The notes under the pieces: model-generated | What the model was told of the DNA's origin: nothing | Databases searched by the model: none | The model's input: the letters and a program-made list of their open reading frames with translations, nothing else | Made by a program: the position numbers and the translations under genes | Origin: Thermoplasmata archaeon | Lineage (GTDB): Archaea; Thermoplasmatota; Thermoplasmata; Thermoplasmatales; Thermoplasmataceae | NCBI GenBank assembly: GCA_021827885.1 | Contig: JAKAUD010000017.1 | Span: 1-10,805 of the forward strand | Direction: 5' to 3' | DNA length: 10,805 nucleotides | Part shown: positions 1-6,980 of the stretch, in pieces | Position numbering within the stretch: the first letter of the stretch is position 1 | Layout of the letters: each line of letters starts with the position of its first letter

Positions 1-43
1 TGAGCCGCATGTAACTGTATTACATAGAAGTATATTAATGTAT

Positions 44-59
44 GTACGGTATACCGTAC
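44..59. promoter_or_regulatory. perfect 16-bp palindrome, candidate operator
   Basis: GTACGGTATACCGTAC is identical to its own reverse complement over all 16 bases; the flanking bases (T43, C60) do not extend it. It lies about 65 bp upstream of the first TATA-like box of the hyf operon, so it could be a site for a dimeric transcription factor acting on this operon or on a divergent gene outside the window. No known archaeal operator was recognised, and function is inferred only from symmetry and position. Confidence 0.3.
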
Positions 60-120
60 CAACCAAACATGGAATTTATCCTGAAAAATAGCCAGTTTCA
101 CAAATTCATAGCCAGAAAGT

Positions 121-134
121 CAAGTTTATACATA
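121..134 (+). promoter_or_regulatory. putative archaeal TATA-box promoter of the hyf operon
   Basis: TTTATACA at 125-132 matches the archaeal TATA-box pattern. Transcription would be expected to start about 26 nt downstream, near 154, giving a leader of about 160 nt before the hyfC start at 317 and about 25 nt before the possible short ORF at 180. A second TATA-like stretch, CTTATATC at 232-239, would place a start near 262 and give a 55-nt leader. The sequence alone does not decide between them. No clear purine-rich BRE was seen beyond AAGTCAAG just upstream. Confidence 0.35.
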
Positions 135-179
135 ATTCATAGGGAGAGAACATAATATATTGGCGTGGAGAAATCGACA

Positions 180-314
180 ATGATATTGTTCATCAATCTG
201 TTATTGGTCGCTGAAGTGCCAATCCACAACGCTTATATCATGATTTATCCTAACCGATTGGCTATGATGTCAGCCTTGAACGCTGCGAAGCTGATGACAT
301 CTGTTAGGGTGTAA
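180..314 (+). CDS. possible 44-residue leader ORF upstream of hyfC
   Basis: An open frame of 44 codons starts at ATG 180, 9 nt after a GGAG (167-170). This is the same spacing as the GGAGG that serves hyfG. A GTG at 165 in the same frame is an alternative start giving 49 residues. The frame ends with TAA at 312-314, only 2 nt before the ATG of hyfC at 317, so ribosomes finishing it would sit on the hyfC initiation region. The product begins hydrophobic (MILFINLLLVAE) and is Met-rich (5 Met in 44); no family was recognised. It may be a small protein, a leader peptide coupling translation into hyfC, or a chance frame. Position and ribosome binding site argue for it; unrecognised sequence and small size argue against. 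Confidence 0.28.
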   Translation: MILFINLLLVAEVPIHNAYIMIYPNRLAMMSALNAAKLMTSVRV

Positions 315-332
315 GCATGATAGATGTCATCA
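266..332 (+). promoter_or_regulatory. alternative hairpins around the hyfC start codon
   Basis: TGATGACATC (292-301) is perfectly complementary to GATGTCATCA (323-332), a 10-bp stem. Its 21-nt loop contains the hyfC ribosome binding site (AGGGTG, 306-311) and the ATG (317-319). The same 5' arm can instead pair upstream: TGACATC (295-301) with GATGTCA (266-272), extended by GC 273-274 with GC 290-291. The two structures exclude each other, as in attenuators or translational switches. The upstream and 5' arms lie inside the possible 44-codon ORF, so its translation would open either structure. This is read directly from the bases; the regulatory role is inferred. Confidence 0.35.
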
Positions 333-1264
333 TAGAGACAGCCGTTCAGGTAGTTGGAGTTTTAGTTTTAGCTCCGCTGGTTCAAGGGATATACGAAAAC
401 CTCAAGGCCAAGACCGAGTCAAGGAAGGGTCCCAGGATATTACAGCCCTATTATGATCTTTATAAATATTTGATTAAGGAGAGAAACACAACATCCCAGG
501 GTGGAGGCATTTATCGCATTGCTCCATATCTTGTTTTCTCAATCTTGTTCACCATATCGTTTGTGATTCCAGTTGTGATCCCTGAACCCACCGATTTTGC
601 TCCCATGGTCGATTTTCTTGGAGGGGCTATGCTGTTTTCACTGGCTTCAATAATATTAATCCTCGCGGCAATTGATTCCGGCAGCAACTTTTCTGCTCTT
701 GGAGCAAGCAGATCTGCCACATTTTCTGCTCTGGCAGAGCCTACACTCATACTAGTCTTTTTTGCGGTGGCTATACAAACAGGGACAAACAATCCGTATA
801 TCGCCAATGAATCAATTGCATCCAGCACCACGGTATATCTTTCCCTGACTCACATACTTTCCATGATAGCATTCTTTATGATTTTCCTCTTTGAGACCGG
901 AAAATTGCCACTTGAAAGCTCAGGCATGTCTGAAATGGGTATGATCGACGAGGGCAGGATCTTTGAATACGGCGGCAGGGACCTCTTCCTAATCAAGGAA
1001 TCGTCATGGATAAAACAATACCTGCTGGGTTCCGTTTTGTTGAACGTTTTCCTCTTCCCGTGGTTCCTGCAAAATTCATTAATAGGAGCATTTGAAGACA
1101 TTCCCATCATGATTGGAAAATGGCTGGTACTGATCCTTATTGTCATTTTTATAGAGCAGAGCCTCGCAAAAGTGAGATTGTTCAAGATAGCTGATTATCT
1201 TGCGGTATCATTCACGCTATCGATATTTTCCGTGGTGATTTTCGTTCTGGGGGGTTTGGCATGA
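317..1264 (+). CDS. hyfC: HyfC-like (NuoH-like) membrane subunit of an Ehr/Hyf complex
   Basis: This is a 315-residue polytopic membrane protein of the NuoH/HyfC/HycD family, the subunit that joins the redox arm to the ion-pumping membrane arm. Family signatures are visible: GPRILQPYYDLYKYLIKE at 38-55 in the first cytoplasmic loop, RSATFSALAEPTL at 132-144 with Glu141, FETGKLPLE at 192-200 with Glu193, and FEYGGRDLFLIKESSW at 216-231, equivalent to the GRDL region of the family. About eight hydrophobic segments can be counted, as is usual. The length is typical. The ATG at 317 is preceded by AGGGTG at 306-311. It is the first of six genes linked by 4-nt overlaps; its last codons overlap the next gene (ATGA, 1261-1264). 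Assignment to the family is secure; the symbol follows the E. coli hydrogenase-4 scheme and does not imply hydrogenase activity. Confidence 0.93.
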   Translation: MIDVIIETAVQVVGVLVLAPLVQGIYENLKAKTESRKGPRILQPYYDLYKYLIKERNTTSQGGGIYRIAPYLVFSILFTISFVIPVVIPEPTDFAPMVDFLGGAMLFSLASIILILAAIDSGSNFSALGASRSATFSALAEPTLILVFFAVAIQTGTNNPYIANESIASSTTVYLSLTHILSMIAFFMIFLFETGKLPLESSGMSEMGMIDEGRIFEYGGRDLFLIKESSWIKQYLLGSVLLNVFLFPWFLQNSLIGAFEDIPIMIGKWLVLILIVIFIEQSLAKVRLFKIADYLAVSFTLSIFSVVIFVLGGLA

Positions 1265-1881
1265 CCAGCAGCGAGATCCTGAACGTTATTGCGGTAAGCC
1301 TTCTTTTCACCGGCATTTGGGCACAGATAGGAACCTATGTAATGGCAAAAATCCACGTTATAATAATACAATCCTTCCTCCTCTCGTCGTATGCAATATT
1401 GCTTGGAATATTATCCCATTCATTTGATCTGATCCTCCTAGGAATACTCACGGCGGGATTGAGGGGAATCCTGACCGGGTATATCCTCTATAAGAAACTG
1501 CCAATAAGGAGGAACCTTTTCAGGGAACTCTCTATCGGAATACCGTCCATTACGATATTCAGCGTTGTGTTGTTAGTCATCTCCCTTGCAATTTACCATG
1601 AGGTGTTTTTCCCGTATACTGGCAGTAATATTGGTGGCATAGGATTTGCAATGATGATTCAGGGAATGCTCTTGATTGCTTCGAGGAAGAACAAGATCTC
1701 GCAATTCACAGGATATATTGAGGAGGAGAACGCCATTATCCTGCTGAGCCTCGGCATAATCGCCCTCCCCCTCATCGTGGAGATAAGCGTTCTGCTTGAT
1801 GTCCTCGCACTTGTTATCGTATCTGCCGTCCTGATCTCACAATCGCTTGAAACTGAGAACCTTCCGGAGATGATTGGATGA
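1261..1881 (+). CDS. hyfE: HyfE-like membrane subunit
   Basis: A 206-residue hydrophobic protein with about six membrane segments. It sits between hyfC and hyfF, exactly where HyfE lies in hydrogenase-4 operons and HycP in mycobacterial ones. HyfE proteins have a NuoK-related N-terminal part: here IIIQSFLLSSYAILLGIL at 34-51 and LILLGILTAGLRGILTGYIL at 57-76 fit the family's second and third helices. In HyfE the latter helix commonly carries a Lys before the IP motif; here Arg68 takes that place and PIRRN (81-85) follows. The start overlaps the end of hyfC as ATGA and the end overlaps hyfF the same way (1878-1881), so translation is probably coupled. Sequence similarity in this family is low, so the call rests partly on gene order and length (E. 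coli HyfE is of similar size). Confidence 0.85.
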   Translation: MTSSEILNVIAVSLLFTGIWAQIGTYVMAKIHVIIIQSFLLSSYAILLGILSHSFDLILLGILTAGLRGILTGYILYKKLPIRRNLFRELSIGIPSITIFSVVLLVISLAIYHEVFFPYTGSNIGGIGFAMMIQGMLLIASRKNKISQFTGYIEEENAIILLSLGIIALPLIVEISVLLDVLALVIVSAVLISQSLETENLPEMIG

Positions 1882-3233
1882 TTTTCTTCAATGAATATTT
1901 CCTGTATTTCCTGCTTTTCGTCCCGCTGGTTGCATCCCTTGCATATTTTACATCAACTTTTAAGATAATCAGCATAATTGCATCAATAATCACTGCTGCG
2001 AGTGGCATAATATTATTATTAATGCCTCTGGGCGTATATGGCCCATTCTTCATAAACGATCTCAATCGGTATCTCGTATTCACCGTTACATTTGTCTATG
2101 TATTTTCATCTGTATTTGCATCCGGATACCATAAGAAGCTTGGGGAATCGAAGAACCTTCGCCTCCATTATTCCCTCATAAACCTGTTTGTGTTCACAAT
2201 GCTGTTCACCCTCATAGTGGATAACTTTGGCCTTATGTGGATCGGGCTTGAGGCAACAACAGCTTCATCAGCATTGCTTCTCATCGTTGAACGTGGAAGG
2301 CAGGAGTTGGAGGCCGCATGGAGATACGTGATTCTTGTATCATCGGGGCTTTCAATTGCACTCATTGCGATAATCCTCATTTTCAATGTTTATCATCATT
2401 TAACAATCACTGATATAATATTCAAGGGAGGCTACAACCCGCTTCTTGCGATTGCTGGTGTGGCGGCATTAATAGGTTTCGGCACAAAGATTGGTATTTT
2501 CCCTATGCATACATGGCTACCGGATGCCCATTCGCAGGCACCATCAGAAATAAGCGCCATGTTTTCAGGAATCCTCCTTCCGGTGGCCGTGTACTGCTTA
2601 TACGAATTCTATCTGGTAACTGCTGTTGTGCCTATTCAGGGCATATTCATGTTTTTCATATTCGCATCCTTAATTTTTGTAGCGCTGGTGATGCCTTCGC
2701 AAACGCAAACCAAGAGGATGTTTGCATATTCAACCATGGAGAACATGTCAATAGCGCTTCTTGGCCTTATCACCGGGGGCATCGGTTTTCTTGGTGCAAT
2801 ACTTATTCTTATATCACATGCATTTGCTAAATCAGGCGCGTTCTATTCATCTGGCAATATCCTCGAAATCTATGGCACAAGGAATATTAACATGATTAGG
2901 GGAATGAAGAACCGTATGCCATATACATCATCAACACTTCTTCTCTCATCGCTGGCTGTAACAGGTGCCCCCCCATTTGCAACATTTATCGGCGAGTTCT
3001 TCATAATATACCAGCTGATTGCCCTTGGCCAGATTTTCGCCGTGGTTATCCTCGTCATAACACTTCTTATCATCTCATTGTCAGTTGTTTATAAGGTATC
3101 CATGATGATATTTGACGGAAATGAAAATGTCCAGAAGAGGGAACCTGACTTATCCCAACTTGTTGTCACCGGAATGTCTGTTGTTTTATGCCTGAGTATC
3201 ACGTTCTTGTATCTTGGAGGATTGATTGCATGA
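1878..3233 (+). CDS. hyfF: HyfF-like antiporter-like (NuoN/Mrp-type) proton-translocating subunit
   Basis: A 451-residue protein with about 13-14 hydrophobic segments, of the proton-conducting membrane transporter family (NuoL/M/N, MrpA/D, HyfB/D/F). The charged residues thought to carry protons or sodium are all present: Glu125 in WIGLEATTASS (TM5), Lys204 in FGTKIGIFPMHTWLPDAHS followed by His211, Lys279 in QTKRMFAYSTMEN, and His314 and Lys318 in ISHAFAKSGAF. It is slightly shorter than E. coli HyfF (about 520). The intact channel residues indicate a working ion pump module despite the loss of the NiFe site in the partner large subunit. The start overlaps hyfE (ATGA 1878-1881) and the stop overlaps hyfG (ATGA 3230-3233). 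Confidence 0.92.
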   Translation: MIFFNEYFLYFLLFVPLVASLAYFTSTFKIISIIASIITAASGIILLLMPLGVYGPFFINDLNRYLVFTVTFVYVFSSVFASGYHKKLGESKNLRLHYSLINLFVFTMLFTLIVDNFGLMWIGLEATTASSALLLIVERGRQELEAAWRYVILVSSGLSIALIAIILIFNVYHHLTITDIIFKGGYNPLLAIAGVAALIGFGTKIGIFPMHTWLPDAHSQAPSEISAMFSGILLPVAVYCLYEFYLVTAVVPIQGIFMFFIFASLIFVALVMPSQTQTKRMFAYSTMENMSIALLGLITGGIGFLGAILILISHAFAKSGAFYSSGNILEIYGTRNINMIRGMKNRMPYTSSTLLLSSLAVTGAPPFATFIGEFFIIYQLIALGQIFAVVILVITLLIISLSVVYKVSMMIFDGNENVQKREPDLSQLVVTGMSVVLCLSITFLYLGGLIA

Positions 3234-4438
3234 TTGCGGGCGATGTTATTGACGGCTATTTCAGGAATGACAGAGGGCATTTCGTGATTTCCAGAAATTC
3301 TGATGAGCCCAGATTGGCTGGCATTGAGGAAATCCGGAACCTGGAACAGTTTGATGCCCTGAATCATAAATATAATCATGAGACGGAGGGAGAAAACATC
3401 ATGATTTTCGATTATGGACCGAGCATGGGTGGGGTAATAGAATCCGTCCTCTTTCGTATTTATACCAACGGTGAACGCATACTTTCAATGAGTGCCGTTC
3501 CAGACTTCAAGGAAAGGGCAATAAATATCACCGGGCTGGATCTGGATAAAGCACTCATGAAGATGGAACGGTTTAACGGTTTCCACAGCGCGGCATATTC
3601 AACGATGTTTTGCAGGACAGCGGAGCAAATACTGCACATCGACGTTCCAGAGAAAGTGAAATCTGTCAGGATTGCGATGATGGAGCTTGAGAGAATAGCA
3701 TCGCACCTGTTCGTAATTTCCAGGCTATGCGAGGCTGCTTCACAAAATATAGCCACATACCAGTTGCAGGCTCTCAGGGAGAGAGTGTTGAGAATGATAT
3801 CCAGAACCTTTTCACACCGTTATTTCTTCGGCGTTAACAGGATAGGCGGGATCGGCAGGGATATCAAACTGGATCCAGTAAGAAAAGAATTGCCATCAAT
3901 AATTGCCGAATTTGAGGAGATTCTGTCATTACTTTCATCGTCCCGTATTTTCATAGACCGGCTGCAGAAGACCTGCGACATCTCAAAACCATGGTTGTGC
4001 GGACCGGCTTTGAGAGGTTCAGGGAATGATTATGATTCCAGGAGAAACGATCCCTATTACGAAGGCATCAAATTCAAGATTGTTTCCGAAAACGGGTCTG
4101 ACTCTCTTTCCCGTTTTCTTACAAGGGCATTTGAGATTTCAGAATCGGGAGGTATAATAAATCACGTTATTGAGAACATTGGTGAAGTGCATTCATCAAT
4201 GGAAAAAGGGAGCAGGGATTCCGGGAAAGCGCTTGGACGGGTTGAGACTCCGTCAGGTGACTGTCCCTTGTATCTTGAAATTGAGGGAAAGCGGGTCAAT
4301 TTCTCATATATGAGGCCGCCTGCGATACTAAACTTGGAAGGGTTCCTGAGGGGAATATCAGGGAATGTAAAGACCGATTTTCCATTTGCATACGAAAGCT
4401 TTGGCATATGGATTAGTGAAATGAGCGTGATATCATGA
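3230..4438 (+). CDS. hyfG: HyfG-like large subunit without NiFe ligands (Ehr-type, NuoD-like)
   Basis: A 402-residue catalytic-type large subunit of the complex I 49-kDa/group 4 NiFe hydrogenase family. Framework motifs are conserved: MELERIASHL (151-160), GVNRIGGIGRDI (201-212), RGSGNDYDSRRNDPYYEG (262-279), GRVETPSGD (336-344) and MRPPAILN (361-368). Both cysteine pairs that bind NiFe are absent. Where hydrogenases have RVCGICS the protein reads RFNGFHS (114-120), and where they have DPCISC near the C terminus it reads GIWISE (392-397). The N-terminal NuoC-like domain of E. coli HyfG is reduced to about 55 residues. It cannot be a hydrogenase and resembles Ehr (hydrogenase-related) subunits. 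The start chosen is ATG 3230, which overlaps the hyfF stop and follows GGAGG (3216-3220) by 9 nt. The frame is open further upstream to an ATG at 3188, but that lies inside hyfF and lacks this ribosome binding site. Confidence 0.9.
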   Translation: MIAGDVIDGYFRNDRGHFVISRNSDEPRLAGIEEIRNLEQFDALNHKYNHETEGENIMIFDYGPSMGGVIESVLFRIYTNGERILSMSAVPDFKERAINITGLDLDKALMKMERFNGFHSAAYSTMFCRTAEQILHIDVPEKVKSVRIAMMELERIASHLFVISRLCEAASQNIATYQLQALRERVLRMISRTFSHRYFFGVNRIGGIGRDIKLDPVRKELPSIIAEFEEILSLLSSSRIFIDRLQKTCDISKPWLCGPALRGSGNDYDSRRNDPYYEGIKFKIVSENGSDSLSRFLTRAFEISESGGIINHVIENIGEVHSSMEKGSRDSGKALGRVETPSGDCPLYLEIEGKRVNFSYMRPPAILNLEGFLRGISGNVKTDFPFAYESFGIWISEMSVIS

Positions 4439-5064
4439 GCAGGTGGATATTAAGGGGAATGAGGAAAGGCATTATCACCAGCAGTTTTCCAAGGAAAGGG
4501 CCGGAGGTTATCAGTCCCTGGTCCACGCTTCCAGTGCACAAGGATGGTGTCTTCAAGGATTGTCCCAATGATGCTATCAGGGAAGGCAATGTGGATCTAA
4601 GAAGGTGTATATCATGCGGAAGGTGCAGTGATAATTTCTCACCCTCCCTTAACGAGCACAATGTGATTGTCAACAGGCAGGAGAAGGCCCTATCAAACTC
4701 GATTAAAATTTATGTGGTCGATGCAGGAAGCTGCGGTGCATGCAATTCTGAGATTCACGCCCTCGGCAATCCATTCTACGATTTCAACAGGCTGGGGATA
4801 TTCTTTGTAAACACTCCCAAGCAGGCAGACGCTCTATTCGTGATAGGTGTAATTGGAGGAAAAATGGAGGAAATAGTAAGGCAGGCTTATGACGTGATGG
4901 CTGAGCCAAAGCTTGTTTTCTCTATAGGTGCATGTCCGGCATCGGGAAATATTCTTGGAAACTCCCTAGAAGGGATTCTCCAGGCGGACGTTATCGTTGG
5001 AGGATGCCCGCCTGATCCATTCATGATCATCGATGCGATATTGAGTGCAAGAGGTGCAAGATGA
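4435..5064 (+). CDS. hyfI: HyfH-HyfI fusion: one-cluster ferredoxin domain plus NuoB-like small subunit
   Basis: A 209-residue electron-transfer protein. Residues 88-209 are a NuoB/HyfI-type small subunit, with the four ligands of the proximal [4Fe-4S] cluster visible as Cys100 and Cys103 (GSCGACNSE), Cys167 (GACPASG) and Cys191 (GGCPPDP). Residues 1-80 resemble a HyfH/NuoI polyferredoxin that has decayed to one cluster: the first CxxCxxCxxxCP motif keeps only its last element (Cys43-Pro44), and the second keeps CISCGRC (Cys58, 61, 64) but has lost its CP. In the two-cluster fold these four cysteines bind the same cluster, so one complete cluster survives and the other is gone. In E. coli the two parts are separate genes (hyfH, hyfI). 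The gene overlaps hyfG (ATGA 4435-4438) and hyfB (ATGA 5061-5064). Confidence 0.9.
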   Translation: MSRWILRGMRKGIITSSFPRKGPEVISPWSTLPVHKDGVFKDCPNDAIREGNVDLRRCISCGRCSDNFSPSLNEHNVIVNRQEKALSNSIKIYVVDAGSCGACNSEIHALGNPFYDFNRLGIFFVNTPKQADALFVIGVIGGKMEEIVRQAYDVMAEPKLVFSIGACPASGNILGNSLEGILQADVIVGGCPPDPFMIIDAILSARGAR

Positions 5065-6935
5065 TGATAATTCAGTTAATATTAGCCCTGCTATTCATTC
5101 CTGCATTTACTGCAATCATAAGCAGGAGATTTTCCTATGCGTCAAGCGCTGCCGTTTCGTTCGTGATTGTTGCGATATCGATTCTTTGTCTGCTGGGAAC
5201 GATTCACATTGGGAACATTGCTCTTGGATACCTCACCTTCTCCATTGGAAAACTGTCTGCCTCATTCCTCCTGATACTTGGGTTGGTGGAATTATTCGAC
5301 AGCATATTTTCCCTGTATTACCAAAAAACAAACAGATACATCGCCTTTGCCTATTCTCTTTCAATTTACTCCATGATGGGGGTGGTGATGTCATCAAACT
5401 ACCTCACATTCATCCTGTTCTGGGAAGGAATGAGTATTTTCGGGTATCTTGTGATTGCATACAAAACATCATCACAATCGTTCCCGCCATTTGTGTTCCT
5501 TGCCTTCGGGGAGCTGTCAACACTATTTCTTGCGGTATCATTTGCTGGGATTTACTTCTATACAGGAACGCTTAGCCTCATCTCAATGAATATCAGCCCA
5601 TACATTCTCTTCATTGCACTGATCGGATTCATGATGAAGATGGGTATCATACCGCTTCAGATGGTAGAATGGCTTCCTATAGCCCACGGTGAAGCACCAA
5701 CAAACGGTTCCATAATATTCAGTGCTGCAATGACAACCGTTGCCATATACGCAACTCTCCGGATAGTGATGCTGGAGGCAGTTCCATATGCATCGGTCGG
5801 GATAACCCTCATGATAATAGGGGCATTTTCCCTCCTTATGGCTTCCATTTATGCAGTATCCTCGGAGAACAGCAAGATGCTGCCCGCCTACAGCACCATA
5901 GAAAACTGTGGGGCAATGCTCATCCTCATAGGACTTTATATCGTCAATATCTACTACGGCAATTTCGAACTTGCGGCATTCACAATTCTTGCAGTCCTCA
6001 TATATGCCACCGTCCACGCACTGGCAAAAGCAAGCATGTTCATTGCAACCGCCGTATCGGAAAGGAAAGATCTCAACAATCTGCTTGGAAGGAACATTAA
6101 GGGATTTCCAAGATTTGCATTCGCCGTTTCGGCAATATCCCTAATGGGAATAATTCCCCTTGGAGGCGGCATTGGGGAGTGGATGATGCTGGAATCACTT
6201 TTCATAACATCAACAGAGCCCCAGATATATATTTCTCTTGTTTCAATATTGGCAGGGAGCCTTGCGGCACTTGGAGCTGGAATGTCAATAATTGCGTTCA
6301 CAAAATACTTTTCATTCATGTCAAGGAGAAGGGTTGAATCGACGGAGGGCACGAACGTGAAGGTTCCGCTGTCAATCTCCGGACCTTCTGTCCTGCTTAT
6401 AGGTGCTATTGCCCCAATAATGCTTATCTTATTTTATCCTGTGGTTTCTGGCTTGCTTGGCGGTGTGGGCATACCATTCCTCGGTGCACTCAAGGGGATA
6501 CCCCAGGGCTTTCTCATAGTTTCCCCAGGTTCATTGGGATATTTTGGTTTTATATCGCCAACATTTGACATGATCTTCATTTCCCTTCCGCTGGCGGTAA
6601 CATACATTATGTTCAGGGGGAAGGAAAGACAAGTGAATGTCTGGAATGGCGGACTTCCCATGGGTAACCAGTTCTCGTCATTTGCATATTCAAATTCCAT
6701 AAGGCTGATCATGAAGAAGGTTTATTTCACCAGGGAAGAAAGGATCAATGGAATTTACAGTGAAAGAACCTTTGACATATTCTGGGTCGTGATTTCTGAC
6801 ATCGCATCACTATACACCAAATTTTCGAGGTATTTCGCAAGGAAATTCATGAACGGAAATATAAACAGCTACATGGCATATACCATACTTGCACTTCTAC
6901 TTGCATTTATATCACTCCTCTTCTTCTACAGCTGA
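5061..6935 (+). CDS. hyfB: HyfB-like antiporter-like (NuoL/Mrp-type) subunit
   Basis: A 624-residue membrane protein of the NuoL/HyfB branch of proton-conducting transporters, close in length to E. coli HyfB (672). Key channel residues are present: Glu122 in ILFWEGMSIFGYL, Lys193 in MMKMGIIPLQMVEWLPIAHGE, Lys272 in SENSKMLPAYSTIEN, and His319 and Lys323 in VHALAKASMF. The C-terminal third carries further hydrophobic segments, a long charged cytoplasmic stretch (about 520-600, including FRGKERQVNVWNGG), and a final membrane helix (about 604-622), as in this branch. It is the last gene of the operon, overlapping hyfI by ATGA. Its position after the small subunit gene instead of at the front is unlike E. 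coli hyf. No separate HyfD-type antiporter gene is present in the window, so the complex as encoded here has two antiporter-like subunits. A terminator-like hairpin follows within 40 nt. Confidence 0.92.
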   Translation: MMIIQLILALLFIPAFTAIISRRFSYASSAAVSFVIVAISILCLLGTIHIGNIALGYLTFSIGKLSASFLLILGLVELFDSIFSLYYQKTNRYIAFAYSLSIYSMMGVVMSSNYLTFILFWEGMSIFGYLVIAYKTSSQSFPPFVFLAFGELSTLFLAVSFAGIYFYTGTLSLISMNISPYILFIALIGFMMKMGIIPLQMVEWLPIAHGEAPTNGSIIFSAAMTTVAIYATLRIVMLEAVPYASVGITLMIIGAFSLLMASIYAVSSENSKMLPAYSTIENCGAMLILIGLYIVNIYYGNFELAAFTILAVLIYATVHALAKASMFIATAVSERKDLNNLLGRNIKGFPRFAFAVSAISLMGIIPLGGGIGEWMMLESLFITSTEPQIYISLVSILAGSLAALGAGMSIIAFTKYFSFMSRRRVESTEGTNVKVPLSISGPSVLLIGAIAPIMLILFYPVVSGLLGGVGIPFLGALKGIPQGFLIVSPGSLGYFGFISPTFDMIFISLPLAVTYIMFRGKERQVNVWNGGLPMGNQFSSFAYSNSIRLIMKKVYFTREERINGIYSERTFDIFWVVISDIASLYTKFSRYFARKFMNGNINSYMAYTILALLLAFISLLFFYS

Positions 6936-6941
6936 ATGTCC

Positions 6942-6980
6942 CCGAAATTACGGTATATTTTGCCAGGTAATTCGGTTTTT
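6942..6980 (+). terminator. hairpin plus T-tract terminator after hyfB
   Basis: CCGAAATTAC (6942-6951) pairs with GTAATTCGG (6967-6975), leaving one bulged A (6947). An inner stem GGTA (6952-6955) with TGCC (6961-6964, one G-T pair) closes a 5-nt loop. TTTTT follows at 6976-6980. This begins 7 nt after the hyfB stop and fits the end of the operon transcript. Archaeal termination depends mainly on the T-tract, so the hairpin may serve RNA stability rather than termination. Confidence 0.55.

Noticed and set aside
1..316. Minus-strand short frames in the leader as a divergent gene
   Set aside because: Each is interrupted by stops within about 30 codons and none resembles a known family.
2513..2830. 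Plus-strand 105-codon frame inside hyfF, and 5045-5575 overlapping hyfB
   Set aside because: Alternative frames of conserved genes whose own frames carry all family motifs; their translations look like random Cys/His-rich sequence.
3188..3229. Upstream ATG 3188 as start of the large subunit
   Set aside because: It lies 46 nt inside hyfF. ATG 3230 gives the same ATGA overlap as every other junction and follows GGAGG by 9 nt.
3230..4438. Annotation as the large subunit of an active [NiFe] hydrogenase-4
   Set aside because: All four NiFe cysteine ligands are replaced (NGFH and IWISE in place of CGIC and PCISC), so H2 chemistry is excluded although the fold is the same.
5583..6017. 144-codon minus-strand frame and other long opposite-strand frames within the operon (for example 511-831, 5954-6352, 6434-6712)
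   Set aside because: They lie wholly inside well-supported hyf genes, have no family resemblance or ribosome binding site, and are mirror frames of membrane-protein codon usage.
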